From contig NC_015945.1 in NCBI RefSeq assembly GCF_000224085.1, positions 1,189,501 through 1,253,500 of the forward strand: a stretch of DNA of 64,000 bases. The letters run 5' to 3'. The notes beneath the pieces were generated by a model. That model saw nothing but the letters and a program-made list of their open reading frames with translations, did no database searches and was not told the DNA's origin. A program made the translations under genes and the position numbers. This document shows positions 1 through 8,072 of the stretch, one piece after another (positions within the stretch are counted from its first letter, which is position 1; every line of letters starts with the position of its first letter). This DNA comes from Allomuricauda ruestringensis DSM 13258 (GTDB lineage Bacteria > Bacteroidota > Bacteroidia > Flavobacteriales > Flavobacteriaceae).

Positions 1-619
1 GAACGGAATCCCAGAGCTTCAAAATGTGAAGTTGCGATTGGAATCCGATTCCATAAAAACCATTATCCAAAAAGGGCGTGGTGCCATGCCGGGCATGCCC
101 AACCTTTCCGAGGAGGAAACCAATGCCATTACCGAGTTTGTTATGGGTATGGAGGAAGCCAAAGACCATAGGGTAGAAAAATTAAAAGTTGATGTGCCCT
201 ATTCCGTGGCCAGTTTTGCCAGATTTAAAGATGATAGGGGTTATCCTGTGGTAAAACCGCCATGGGGCACCTTGAATGCCATCGACCTCAACTCAGGGGA
301 ATATCTGTGGTCGGTGCCTTTGGGGCATGAAGAAAGTTTGGACGACCCCAATGTTTCCGTTTCAGGCTTGGAAAATTATGGCGGTCCTGTCGTCACCAAA
401 GGTGGGGTGCTCTTTATTGCGGCCACAAAAGATGAAAAAATCCGTGCATTCAGCATGAAGTCGGGCAAACAACTCTGGGAAGACCAGCTTCCTGCCGGTG
501 GTTATGCCACACCCATTACCTATCAAGTCGATGGGAAACAATACGTCGTGATTTCCTGCGGAGGAGGCAAAATGGGTACCCCTTCGGGTGATGAATACCG
601 TGCTTATGCCTTAGAATAA
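1..619 (+). CDS. PQQ-dependent dehydrogenase, C-terminal part (truncated by window edge)
   Basis: The frame is open from base 2 and ends at 619, so only about the last 205 residues are present. The first part (GRGAMPGMP, LSEEE) looks like the end of a cytochrome c domain; its CxxCH would lie outside the window. After it comes the last part of a quinoprotein beta-propeller with PPWGTLNAIDL, GEYLWSVPLG and GGPVVT blades, typical of membrane or periplasmic quinoprotein (glucose-type) dehydrogenases that oxidise sugars or alcohols in the periplasm and pass electrons to the respiratory chain. The substrate cannot be told from this fragment. The ending GGKMGTPSGDEYRAYAL is the usual C-terminus of the family. 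It converges with the aldo-keto reductase, leaving one base between the stop codons. Confidence 0.85.
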   Translation, partial: NGIPELQNVKLRLESDSIKTIIQKGRGAMPGMPNLSEEETNAITEFVMGMEEAKDHRVEKLKVDVPYSVASFARFKDDRGYPVVKPPWGTLNAIDLNSGEYLWSVPLGHEESLDDPNVSVSGLENYGGPVVTKGGVLFIAATKDEKIRAFSMKSGKQLWEDQLPAGGYATPITYQVDGKQYVVISCGGGKMGTPSGDEYRAYALE

Positions 620-620
620 T

Positions 621-1661
621 TTACGGTGCGGGATTTGGAATCTCTCTATGGATTTCTTCAATCCTGTCCAACACCGCATCGGAAAGGTCTACATCGATAC
701 TGCCAATATTTTCCTTGAGCTGCTCCATACTGGTTGCCCCAATAATGTTACTGGTTAAAAAGGGTCGGGTATTAACAAAGGCCAAGGCCATTTGCACCAT
801 GCTCAAACCGTGTTCTTTGGCCAATTGGGCATATTTTTCGGTAGCTTGTACCGCCGTTTCTCCACTATACCTATTATAATTGGGAAACAATGTTACTCTT
901 GCTTTTCTTGGCGGTATTTCGGTCAAATATTTACCGCTCAACACTCCAAATCCAAGTGGAGAATAAGCCAACAAACCTATTTGCTCACGCATGGCAACCT
1001 CGGATAGTCCAACTTCAAACAATCGGTTCAAGAGATTATATGGGTTTTGAACTGTCAGCATTCTAGGTAAAGACTGGTGCACCTTGCTCTCTTCTAAAAA
1101 ACGCATGGCGCCCCACGGTGTCTCGTTGGATAGTCCTACGTGACGAATCTTGCCTTCGGCAATCAAATCGCGCAATGTTTCCAATACTTGATGGATATTA
1201 TCATCCCAAACATCAACCGCATGGGCATTGTAGCCACGTTGTCCAAAATAATTGGTGTTCCGCTCCGGCCAATGGAGTTGGTACAAGTCGATATAATCGG
1301 TTTGTAAACGTTTTAAGCTGTCCTCCACAGCACTGATAATGGATTCCTTACTGAACCCCGTGTTACGAATGTGCTTCGCAGCGTGTCCAGGCCCAGCTAT
1401 TTTAGATGCAAGCACCACTTTGTCCCGATTACCTGTTTTTTTGAGCCAGTTCCCTATAAACTCTTCGGTTACTGCGTACAGTTCTTTCTTGGCGGGCACT
1501 GGGTACAGCTCGGCCGTATCAAAAAAGTTTATACCTTGATCCAAGGCATAGTCCATCTGTTCATGCGCCTCATCTTCATTGTTTTGGCGGCCCCAGGTCA
1601 TAGTTCCCAAACAAATTTTGGATATTCGGATATCGGTATGTGGAATTCTGGTGTATTTCAT
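621..1661 (-). CDS. tas: NADP(H)-dependent aldo-keto reductase, Tas family
   Basis: 346 residues, the same length as E. coli Tas, with close resemblance along the whole chain (start MKYTRIPHTD, LGTMTWG, AELYPVP, LLAYSPLGFG, end NPAP). The aldo-keto reductase tetrad is visible as Asp48, Tyr53, Lys87 and His130 in a TIM-barrel protein. The family reduces aldehydes and ketones with NADPH in the cytosol; Tas itself was found as a suppressor of tyrosine starvation and its natural substrate is not settled. It lies 60 bp downstream of the exonuclease III gene on the same strand and may be cotranscribed with it. Family is certain; the symbol is by resemblance. Confidence 0.9.
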   Translation of the reverse strand: MKYTRIPHTDIRISKICLGTMTWGRQNNEDEAHEQMDYALDQGINFFDTAELYPVPAKKELYAVTEEFIGNWLKKTGNRDKVVLASKIAGPGHAAKHIRNTGFSKESIISAVEDSLKRLQTDYIDLYQLHWPERNTNYFGQRGYNAHAVDVWDDNIHQVLETLRDLIAEGKIRHVGLSNETPWGAMRFLEESKVHQSLPRMLTVQNPYNLLNRLFEVGLSEVAMREQIGLLAYSPLGFGVLSGKYLTEIPPRKARVTLFPNYNRYSGETAVQATEKYAQLAKEHGLSMVQMALAFVNTRPFLTSNIIGATSMEQLKENIGSIDVDLSDAVLDRIEEIHREIPNPAP

Positions 1662-1721
1662 CTTTTTTGGTTTAGGACAGTTAAAGGTACTGAAACAAAA
1701 ACTTCGGTCTTTACCCCAATT

Positions 1722-2486
1722 TTATTTTTCAAGTTCCAATAAAATGGGGCAATGGTCGCTATGTTTGGCTTCGGACAAAATCACAGAACGCTTGAGCCGA
1801 TCTTCCAAGGGTTCGGCAACCATTCCATAATCCAGACGCCAGCCTTTATTGTTTGCCCTGGCATTGGCCCGATAACTCCACCACGTGTAATTATCGGGTT
1901 CTTTGTTGAAATGTCTGAAACTATCAATAAAACCACTTTCCATAAAATTGCCTATCCATTCCCGCTCCACGGGTAAAAATCCTGATACATTTTTGTTGCG
2001 AACGGGATCGTGGATGTCTATTGCCTCATGACAGATATTGTAATCCCCACAAACAATTAGGTTGGGGTGTTCTTTTCGGAGCTCCTCTGAATATATTTGA
2101 AAATCGGCCATGTAGGTCAACTTAAAATCCAAACGATCCATATTGGTGCCAGATGGCAAATACATGCTCATTACAGAGAGGTCTCCAAAATCGGCACGGA
2201 TGTTTCTCCCCTCATGATCCATATAATCTATTCCCGTTCCGAATTCTACGTTATCAGGTTCATTTTTACATAGTAAAGCCACACCGCTGTATCCTTTTTT
2301 CTGGGCACTGAACCAATAGTGGTAAGGGTAACCCGCTTCCTCAAAAAGATGGGTATCCACTTGCTCTTTCATGGCCTTGGTCTCTTGCAAACAAACTACG
2401 TCTGGACCAACGGATGTCAACCAATCCACAAACCCTTTGTTCATTGCCGCCCGGATTCCGTTAACATTGTATGATATGATCTTCAT
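1722..2486 (-). CDS. xth: Exodeoxyribonuclease III
   Basis: 254 residues from the ATG at 2486, chosen because the protein then begins MKIISYNVNGIR, the standard start of the ExoIII/APE1 family. An upstream in-frame start would add six unconserved residues. Metal and catalytic motifs are visible: Asn7, Glu35 in LQETK, GDYN with the following INICHE-like helix, and the C-terminal SDHCP. The enzyme cleaves 5' of abasic sites and has 3'-5' exonuclease and 3'-phosphatase activity in base excision repair. It is divergent from the isochorismatase-like gene, with about 135 bp between the starts. Confidence 0.93.
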   Translation of the reverse strand: MKIISYNVNGIRAAMNKGFVDWLTSVGPDVVCLQETKAMKEQVDTHLFEEAGYPYHYWFSAQKKGYSGVALLCKNEPDNVEFGTGIDYMDHEGRNIRADFGDLSVMSMYLPSGTNMDRLDFKLTYMADFQIYSEELRKEHPNLIVCGDYNICHEAIDIHDPVRNKNVSGFLPVEREWIGNFMESGFIDSFRHFNKEPDNYTWWSYRANARANNKGWRLDYGMVAEPLEDRLKRSVILSEAKHSDHCPILLELEK

Positions 2487-2621
2487 ATAATCAAATTTGT
2501 TCAAAAATAGCTATTGTGAACGGCTCCCTAAAATTGAATTTACCAATGGATGCATTGATGAAAAGAATCAACACCTGCTTTCTTGATGTTTTCCCGTATT
2601 TTTAGATCAAAATTCATCCTC

Positions 2622-3176
2622 ATGACCGCACTTATTCTAATCGACACCCAACTTGGGCTACAAGAAATGAAGTATTACGGCACAGAACGAAACAATCCCG
2701 AAGCGGAAGAAAATTGTGGCAGACTACTCAAACACTTCAGAAAAAAACATTTGCCCATTTTTCATATAAAGCACAATTCGACCAACCTTAGTTCTCCCTT
2801 GCACCCCAGTAAGATGGGCAACGATTTTCATCCAGCCGTGCAACCAACGATCAACGAACCTGTATTTGAAAAAGATGTGAACAGCGCTTTTATCGGAACC
2901 CATCTGGAGGCAAGTTTAAAAGCTCAAAATATTTCCAACTTGGTGATTGCGGGACTAACCATTGAACATTGTATTTCTACCTCGGTGCGAATGGCCTCAA
3001 ACCTTGGTTTTAATGTTATTTTGGTTTCTGATGCCACTGCGGCCTTTGATAAAATTGGGTTTGATGGAAAAAAATATGGTGCAGACATTATTTTTCAAAC
3101 AGAAATGGCCAACTTAAAAGATGAGTTTGCAACAATTATGGACACTCGAACACTATTGAACAATCTTACCGATTAG
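2622..3176 (+). CDS. Isochorismatase-like cysteine hydrolase
   Basis: 184 residues from the ATG at 2622, which places the family start MTALILIDTQ at the N-terminus; a longer in-frame version would add 13 residues of non-family sequence. The catalytic triad of the isochorismatase-like fold is Asp8, Lys84 (EKDVNSAF) and Cys117 (TIEHCIS), with the cis-peptide region just before the cysteine. Members hydrolyse small amides or vinyl ethers (nicotinamide, N-carbamoyl compounds, isochorismate). Nothing here points to one substrate. The next gene on the same strand begins 34 bp downstream. Confidence 0.88.
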   Translation: MTALILIDTQLGLQEMKYYGTERNNPEAEENCGRLLKHFRKKHLPIFHIKHNSTNLSSPLHPSKMGNDFHPAVQPTINEPVFEKDVNSAFIGTHLEASLKAQNISNLVIAGLTIEHCISTSVRMASNLGFNVILVSDATAAFDKIGFDGKKYGADIIFQTEMANLKDEFATIMDTRTLLNNLTD

Positions 3177-3180
3177 TTCC

Positions 3181-3188
3181 TATCTTTA
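3181..3188 (+). promoter_or_regulatory. Possible -7 box (TATCTTTA) before the Gfo/Idh operon
   Basis: One mismatch from the Bacteroidota -7 consensus TAnnTTTG. A TTG lies 22 bp upstream inside the end of the preceding gene, close to the usual 19-21 bp spacing. The start codon follows 22 bp downstream. It suggests the oxidoreductase operon can start independently of the isochorismatase gene. Confidence 0.3.
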
Positions 3189-3210
3189 TTTACTCATTAA
3201 AAATCCCATC

Positions 3211-4314
3211 ATGTTGCGAAATATATTCATCCTCCTTTTTTGCTGTTTAAATTTTTTCTCAGGAAATGCCCAAACCAACCCCCTAAAAATAGGTATTGCA
3301 GGGCTTACCCACTCCCATGTACATTGGATTTTGGGTAGAGAAGATATTGGTGATGTTGAAATTGTTGGTATTGCGGAACCTAATCGGGAATTAGCACAAC
3401 GTTATGCAAAACAACATGGTTTTTCGATGGATTTGGTCTATAATAGTTTGGAGGAAATGATTTCAGCCACCAAACCAGAGGCTGTTACTGCATTTGGAAC
3501 CATTTACGGCCATTTGGAAGTTGTACAAACCTGTGCCCCCAAAGGAATTCATGTCATGGTTGAAAAACCTCTTGCCGTCAATATGCAGCACGCAAAAAAA
3601 ATGAAAATATTGGCCGAAAAACATGGCATCCATTTGCTAACCAATTATGAAACAACTTGGTACCCCACAAACCACAAGGCCAAAGAGCTTCTTGAAAATG
3701 GAAAAATTGGCGATTTGCGCAAGGTAATTGTCCGCGATGGCCATCGCGGACCTGTAAAAATTGGTGTGAATCAAGAATTTTTGGATTGGCTGCAAGATCC
3801 GGTGCTCAACGGTGGTGGAGCCATAACAGATTTTGGATGTTACGGGGCCAATTTGATAACTTGGCTTAAAAAAGGGACAAAACCGAATACGGTAACCGCT
3901 GTTACCCAACAACTTCAAACCGAGAACAACCCCAAAGTGGATGATGATGCCACAATAATACTTACCTATAACGATTGTCAGGCTATACTCGAACCTTCAT
4001 GGAACTGGCCCATCGGAAGAAAAGATATGGAGCTTTATGGTCTCACAGGGGCCATTTATGCCGATAACCGAAACAACCTGCGTATTCGAATTGCAGAAGG
4101 CTATGACGGATTCCATGAAGAACAAATAACCCTTGAAGAACGCACCAGTCCCTATAACGATCCATTTTCTTTATTCGCAGCAGTGATAAGGGAGGATATT
4201 CACTTAGGCCCTAATGACCTTTCTTCCTTGGAAAACAATATGACAGTTGTTGAAATACTGGATGCAGCCCGAAAAAGTGCAAAAGAAGGAAAAACAGTCA
4301 CCCTAAAAAATTAA
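3211..4314 (+). CDS. Secreted Gfo/Idh/MocA-family oxidoreductase
   Basis: 367 residues. A signal peptide covers about residues 1-20 (hydrophobic run ending SGNAQ), so the enzyme is likely periplasmic. A Rossmann NAD(P) domain follows (IGIAGLTHSH, 27-36) with the family signature EKPLAVN at 119-125, then the alpha/beta substrate domain (GGGAITDFGCYG). Family members oxidise, reduce or deglycosylate sugars and cyclitols. Exported Gfo/Idh proteins in Bacteroidota often belong to carbohydrate-use loci, but no glycosidase is next to it here. The TonB receptor begins 11 bp downstream, so they are probably cotranscribed and the enzyme may act on the ligand brought in by that receptor (inference). 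Confidence 0.88.
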   Translation: MLRNIFILLFCCLNFFSGNAQTNPLKIGIAGLTHSHVHWILGREDIGDVEIVGIAEPNRELAQRYAKQHGFSMDLVYNSLEEMISATKPEAVTAFGTIYGHLEVVQTCAPKGIHVMVEKPLAVNMQHAKKMKILAEKHGIHLLTNYETTWYPTNHKAKELLENGKIGDLRKVIVRDGHRGPVKIGVNQEFLDWLQDPVLNGGGAITDFGCYGANLITWLKKGTKPNTVTAVTQQLQTENNPKVDDDATIILTYNDCQAILEPSWNWPIGRKDMELYGLTGAIYADNRNNLRIRIAEGYDGFHEEQITLEERTSPYNDPFSLFAAVIREDIHLGPNDLSSLENNMTVVEILDAARKSAKEGKTVTLKN

Positions 4315-4325
4315 TCTCACTTACT

Positions 4326-6407
4326 TTGAAACTATCCCATCAAAATATAAATAGATTTTTGTTTGGTCTATTTTTGTGTTGCTTTAATACAATTTCAGCT
4401 CAAAACACGCAAAAAGACTCCATTACACAATTGGATGAAATTGTCTTAACCCAAGATGCAATTCCTAAAAAAGCTACTGGCATCACTTCTTCATCAAAAT
4501 TATCTACCCAAGCTTTTGAGCGGTTCAATCCTACGGACATCCCCTCTGCCATCAACCAGATTTCGGGTGTGTACATCCTATCTGGGGCCATCAATACCAA
4601 CCGTATTACCATTCGCGGCATCGGTGCAAGAACTCCCTACGGAACCAACAAGCTACGCATGTACTTTAACGGTATTCCCGTGACCAATGGCACTGGCTCC
4701 TCCACTATAGAGGCCTACGATTTTGAGAATTTGGGTGCCGTAGAGGTCATAAAAGGCCCAAAAGCCACCGCCTATGGTTCCAATCTGGGCGGTGCCATTT
4801 TGCTTGACACCAAAGCATCTGTCCAAGACAAGACCCAACTCATTAATTCGTTCACGGTAGGGTCTTATAACATGCTCAAGGATAACTTGACATTCTCCCA
4901 TTCGGAGGAAGGTTTTAACTTCAGTTTGAGTTACAATCATTTGGAAACTGATGGATACCGACAGAACAGTCAGTTCCAACGTGATGGTTTACTGCTGAAC
5001 GCCCAGTTCCAAACAGGACAAAAAAGCAGCATGGCTCTTCTGGTGAACTATATCGACTACACAGCACATATTCCAAGTTCCATCAACCAAACAGATTTTG
5101 AAGAAGACCCCACGAGGGCACCATCAAATTGGTTGGAATCACAGGGTTTTGAGGCCAATAAATATATTTTAACAGGCCTGTCGCACACCTATCGGTTTTC
5201 CGAACACCTCCAAAATACCACAAGTGTTTTCTACACCTATTTGGATCATTATGAGCCAAGGCCTTTCAATATTTTGGATGAGTTTACCAACGGATTTGGC
5301 CTACGGAGCCGTTTTGCAGGCAACTTGGGCAAAGCACAGTTCACCTTTGGTGGCGAATTCTATAAGGATGAATACCATTGGGGCACTTTTGAAAATCTGT
5401 ATGAAGAAAATAATGGCAACGGTAGTTTACAAGGAACTCAATTGAGCAATAATACAGAGTTTAGGCGACAGTTCAACCTTTTTGGGACGCTTACCTACCC
5501 TTTCGCAAAAAATCTCTCCGCCCAATTGGGGTTGAACTTGAACAAGACCCATTACGATTTTAGGGACTTGTTCAACCAGGGAGAGGCCAACGCCTCGGCA
5601 GAACGTGATTTTGATGTGATTTTGCTCCCAAATCTTGGGCTCAACTATCAATTAAAAAACGGGAAAATCTATGCGAACATAAGTAGGGGCTTTTCCAATC
5701 CCAGTTTGGAAGAAACACTCACTCCAGAAGGAGTCATCAACCCGGACATTGCCCAAGAAACGGGAACAAATTATGAGTTGGGCAGCGAGTGGACACTGTT
5801 CCAAAAAAGGCTTTCCGCCAACATTGCCCTATACCGAATGAACGTGAAAAACCTGTTGGTGGCCCAACGTGTGGGAGAGGACCAATATATTGGCAGAAAT
5901 GCCGGGAAAACCCGTCACCAAGGGCTTGAGCTGGACTTGCAATACCGAGGAAAGCTATCACGGTCGGTTAGCTTTTCCCCATATTTAAGCTATACGCTGA
6001 ACGATCATAGTTTTGTGGATTTTGTGGACGGGGACAATGATTATTCGGGCAATCCACTCACCGGGGTACCAAAACATCGGTTAAGCTCGGGGGTCGACCT
6101 TCAACATGCCAATGGGTTACAGCTGAACCTGACCCATCAGTTTGTGGACGAAATCCCCCTAACGGATGCCAATTCGGCGAGTAGCAGCTCCTTTAATGTG
6201 TTCCATGCCAAGTTGGGATTCCGTACCTCACTTTCGTCGCATATCAGTTTAGGACTGAATGCGGGAATCAACAATATTTTTGACAGTAATTATGCCCAAT
6301 CCGTATTGATTAATGCCGTTGGTTTTGGAGACGCACAACCCAGATATTATTACCCAGGAAATGCACGTAATTATTTTGGGGGGGTGCAATTAAACTATGT
6401 TTTTTAA
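4326..6407 (+). CDS. TonB-dependent outer-membrane receptor (no CarboxypepD domain)
   Basis: 693 residues from a TTG at 4326. I chose this start because it gives a good signal peptide (about 1-25, ending ISAQ) and no in-frame ATG occurs for a long way downstream. A TonB-box-like DEIVLT sits at 37-42, then a plug domain (INQISGVYI, IRGIG, GPKATAYGS) and a 22-strand-type barrel with repeated aromatic strand ends and a terminal QLNYVF. It lacks the CarboxypepD-like extension that SusC-type transporters carry, and no SusD partner is present, so it resembles siderophore, vitamin or metal-complex receptors more than polysaccharide ones. It sits between Gfo/Idh (11 bp) and the GyrI-like gene (10 bp) in one apparent operon. 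Confidence 0.9.
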   Translation: MKLSHQNINRFLFGLFLCCFNTISAQNTQKDSITQLDEIVLTQDAIPKKATGITSSSKLSTQAFERFNPTDIPSAINQISGVYILSGAINTNRITIRGIGARTPYGTNKLRMYFNGIPVTNGTGSSTIEAYDFENLGAVEVIKGPKATAYGSNLGGAILLDTKASVQDKTQLINSFTVGSYNMLKDNLTFSHSEEGFNFSLSYNHLETDGYRQNSQFQRDGLLLNAQFQTGQKSSMALLVNYIDYTAHIPSSINQTDFEEDPTRAPSNWLESQGFEANKYILTGLSHTYRFSEHLQNTTSVFYTYLDHYEPRPFNILDEFTNGFGLRSRFAGNLGKAQFTFGGEFYKDEYHWGTFENLYEENNGNGSLQGTQLSNNTEFRRQFNLFGTLTYPFAKNLSAQLGLNLNKTHYDFRDLFNQGEANASAERDFDVILLPNLGLNYQLKNGKIYANISRGFSNPSLEETLTPEGVINPDIAQETGTNYELGSEWTLFQKRLSANIALYRMNVKNLLVAQRVGEDQYIGRNAGKTRHQGLELDLQYRGKLSRSVSFSPYLSYTLNDHSFVDFVDGDNDYSGNPLTGVPKHRLSSGVDLQHANGLQLNLTHQFVDEIPLTDANSASSSSFNVFHAKLGFRTSLSSHISLGLNAGINNIFDSNYAQSVLINAVGFGDAQPRYYYPGNARNYFGGVQLNYVF

Positions 6408-6417
6408 ATTTTGATGA

Positions 6418-6900
6418 ATGGTACCAAGAATAGAAACCCTACTTCCTACTAAATTAATTGGCAAAAAACTGAGCACATCTTTCGCCAATGATAAAACTTT
6501 TGAGCTTTGGCGTAGTTTTTCACCAAGGAAAAAGGAAATCAAAAATCCCATAAATGATGACCTTTATTCGGTCGAGATTTATCCCGACACTTCTTTTTTT
6601 CAAAATTTTGACCCCGCCCAAGTATTTGAAAAATGGGCCACCATTGCTGTATCAGATTTTGACCAAATTCCCGACGGCATGGAGACCTTGACGATTCCTT
6701 CAGGAAAATACGCCGTGTTTCCATACAAAGGAAAACCAAGCGAGGCCATGGAAACCTTCAGGTATATTTATGCCGATTGGCTCCCAAATTCGGAATATGA
6801 AATGGATAGCAGGCCCTACCTTGCACTAATGGGAGCCAAATACAAAGGAGAGCACCCCGAATCCGAAGAAGAGTTTTGGGTGCCCATCAAGAAAAAATAA
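6418..6900 (+). CDS. GyrI-like / effector-binding domain protein
   Basis: 160 residues, matching a stand-alone GyrI-like small-molecule binding domain (the C-terminal domain of Rob/AraC-type regulators): start PRIETLLPTKLIGKK, central FEKWATIAVSDF, IPSGKYAVFPYKG and the ending EEFWVPIKKK. There is no DNA-binding domain, so it is not a regulator by itself; such domains bind hydrophobic or cationic small molecules, and some are hydrolases. The start at 6418 is 10 bp after the receptor stop, which suggests operon membership. Confidence 0.8.
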   Translation: MVPRIETLLPTKLIGKKLSTSFANDKTFELWRSFSPRKKEIKNPINDDLYSVEIYPDTSFFQNFDPAQVFEKWATIAVSDFDQIPDGMETLTIPSGKYAVFPYKGKPSEAMETFRYIYADWLPNSEYEMDSRPYLALMGAKYKGEHPESEEEFWVPIKKK

Positions 6901-6903
6901 ACC

Positions 6904-6930
6904 ACCATGGATTTGAAATCCATGGTTTTA
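6904..6930 (+). terminator. Hairpin terminator after the Gfo/TonB/GyrI operon
   Basis: A perfect 11-bp inverted repeat (6904-6914 with 6916-6926) around a single centre base, followed by TTTT. It begins 4 bp after the stop codon, in the right place to end the operon. The T run is short. Confidence 0.6.
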
Positions 6931-6964
6931 AAGAAAAGAATGAAATTCTTCGTCATCTGGTATC

Positions 6965-7032
6965 AGGTCCTCCCTTGATCCCTCCAAAGGAGGGAAACCT
7001 CTCCCCTTGGGGAGACTGGAGAGGGGATCATC
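6965..7032. repeat. Cluster of GC-rich intergenic hairpins (REP-like)
   Basis: Two compact stem-loops in a row: TCCCTCC-aaa-GGAGGGA (6979-6995) and CTCCCC-tt-GGGGAG (7001-7014), followed by a GGAGAGGGG tail that could re-pair with the upstream arm. The composition contrasts with the AT-rich surroundings. It looks like a dispersed intergenic palindromic element, but no second copy is in this window, so repetition is inferred. Confidence 0.45.
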
Positions 7033-7067
7033 CATAAAGTTTTTAGAAACTAAAGTAACTACAATTT

Positions 7068-7286
7068 TTAACCCAAAAATTTCTTCATCCCTCTCAACAT
7101 CAACACCACATCCCTTAGTTCCCTTTGCTCAAAATTTCCTTCTTCCACATAAAATAACATTTCCACGGCCAAATCTAAGTAATAGACCAATTCCTCGGGA
7201 GTACCATAGGTATCGGTAAGCCATTCTTGGAGCTGTGCGATTTGGGTTTGGTTCAACATAAAGGCAAAATACCACTCAATTTTCAT
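7068..7286 (-). CDS. Small hypothetical protein
   Basis: 72 residues (63 if the second ATG at 7259 is used). It is soluble-looking, acidic and rich in amphipathic helix (AQLQEWLTD, EELVYYLDLAVEMLF, LRDVVLMLRGMKKFL). There is no signal peptide, membrane segment or cysteine, and I do not recognise the family. The opposite strand has only a low-complexity frame, and this frame shows coding-like composition. It stands alone between hairpin clusters and converges with the GyrI-like operon. Confidence 0.55.
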   Translation of the reverse strand: MKIEWYFAFMLNQTQIAQLQEWLTDTYGTPEELVYYLDLAVEMLFYVEEGNFEQRELRDVVLMLRGMKKFLG

Positions 7287-7314
7287 TTTTGTTACTACGA
7301 ATTAGTAGCTTTCC

Positions 7315-7361
7315 CGTCACCCTGAAACTTGCCTGCCGATGGTAGGTTGGGCATGAGGAAA
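7315..7361. repeat. Partial copy of a CGTCA(A/C)CCTGAA palindromic element
   Basis: CGTCACCCTGAAACTTG at 7315 matches the first arm of the complete element near 47114. It continues into an internal palindrome (CCTGCC-gat-GGTAGG, 7332-7346) and a TGAGG end. A further TTTTCC-ttc-GGAAAA hairpin lies at 7379-7393. Confidence 0.5.
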
Positions 7362-7455
7362 ACTCGGTTCCTCTATACTTTTCCTTCGGAAAAACTCGAA
7401 CGGTTGGATTTTGAATATCTACCATTTCGTATCTTAGTCAGTACATAGACACATC

Positions 7456-7968
7456 ATGAAGAATATTGTCCTATTTGTTTTTTTACTTCTGATTTTTTCC
7501 TGTACCGAAAAAAACAAGAAAGAAGTTAGTTCCATCGATCCTGTAAACTGGAGCAATCGCACGGCCCATATCTCCGAACAAGATTCCTTGGTGAATGGCA
7601 TTTCGTATCTCTCCGTGTATTCCGAGATTTATAGTGAAACCGAACACCGTACCCACAACCTTACCAGTACCATAAGTATGCGCAATACCAACCTGAGAGA
7701 TACCATCTACATCCATAAAGCCGAGTATTTTGATACCAAGGGCAATCCCATCAGAACTTATTTTGATGAGCCCATCTACATAAAGCCCATGGAAACCGTT
7801 GAAATTGTGATTGATGAAAAGGATAAATCAGGCGGAACAGGTGCCAACTTTCTTTTTCAATGGTCCATAAAACCCACTTCCCACGAACCTTATTTTGAAG
7901 GGGTCATGATTTCCACCTCGGGACAGCAAGGTTTATCTTTTACCACCGAAGGTAGAAGAGTGGAATAA
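7456..7968 (+). CDS. DUF3124 lipoprotein
   Basis: 170 residues. A lipoprotein signal ends LLIFSC with Cys16 as the likely lipidated residue. The rest matches the DUF3124 domain as I remember it (VYSEIYSETEHRTHNLTSTISMRN, TIYIHKAEYFDTKG, FQWSIKP). Function is unknown; it is probably outer-membrane or periplasmic. A TATCTTAG box at 7430-7437 could be part of its promoter. It stands alone, with 104 bp before the next gene. Confidence 0.8.
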   Translation: MKNIVLFVFLLLIFSCTEKNKKEVSSIDPVNWSNRTAHISEQDSLVNGISYLSVYSEIYSETEHRTHNLTSTISMRNTNLRDTIYIHKAEYFDTKGNPIRTYFDEPIYIKPMETVEIVIDEKDKSGGTGANFLFQWSIKPTSHEPYFEGVMISTSGQQGLSFTTEGRRVE

Positions 7969-8072
7969 TCCTCACGGACCTACAAATATCATAGTTTTAC
8001 TCCCTCGATTATGTATCTTGTATAGCAATTACGGGAAGGATACATGCTTTCCTTGCGCATAAAAACTAAACT

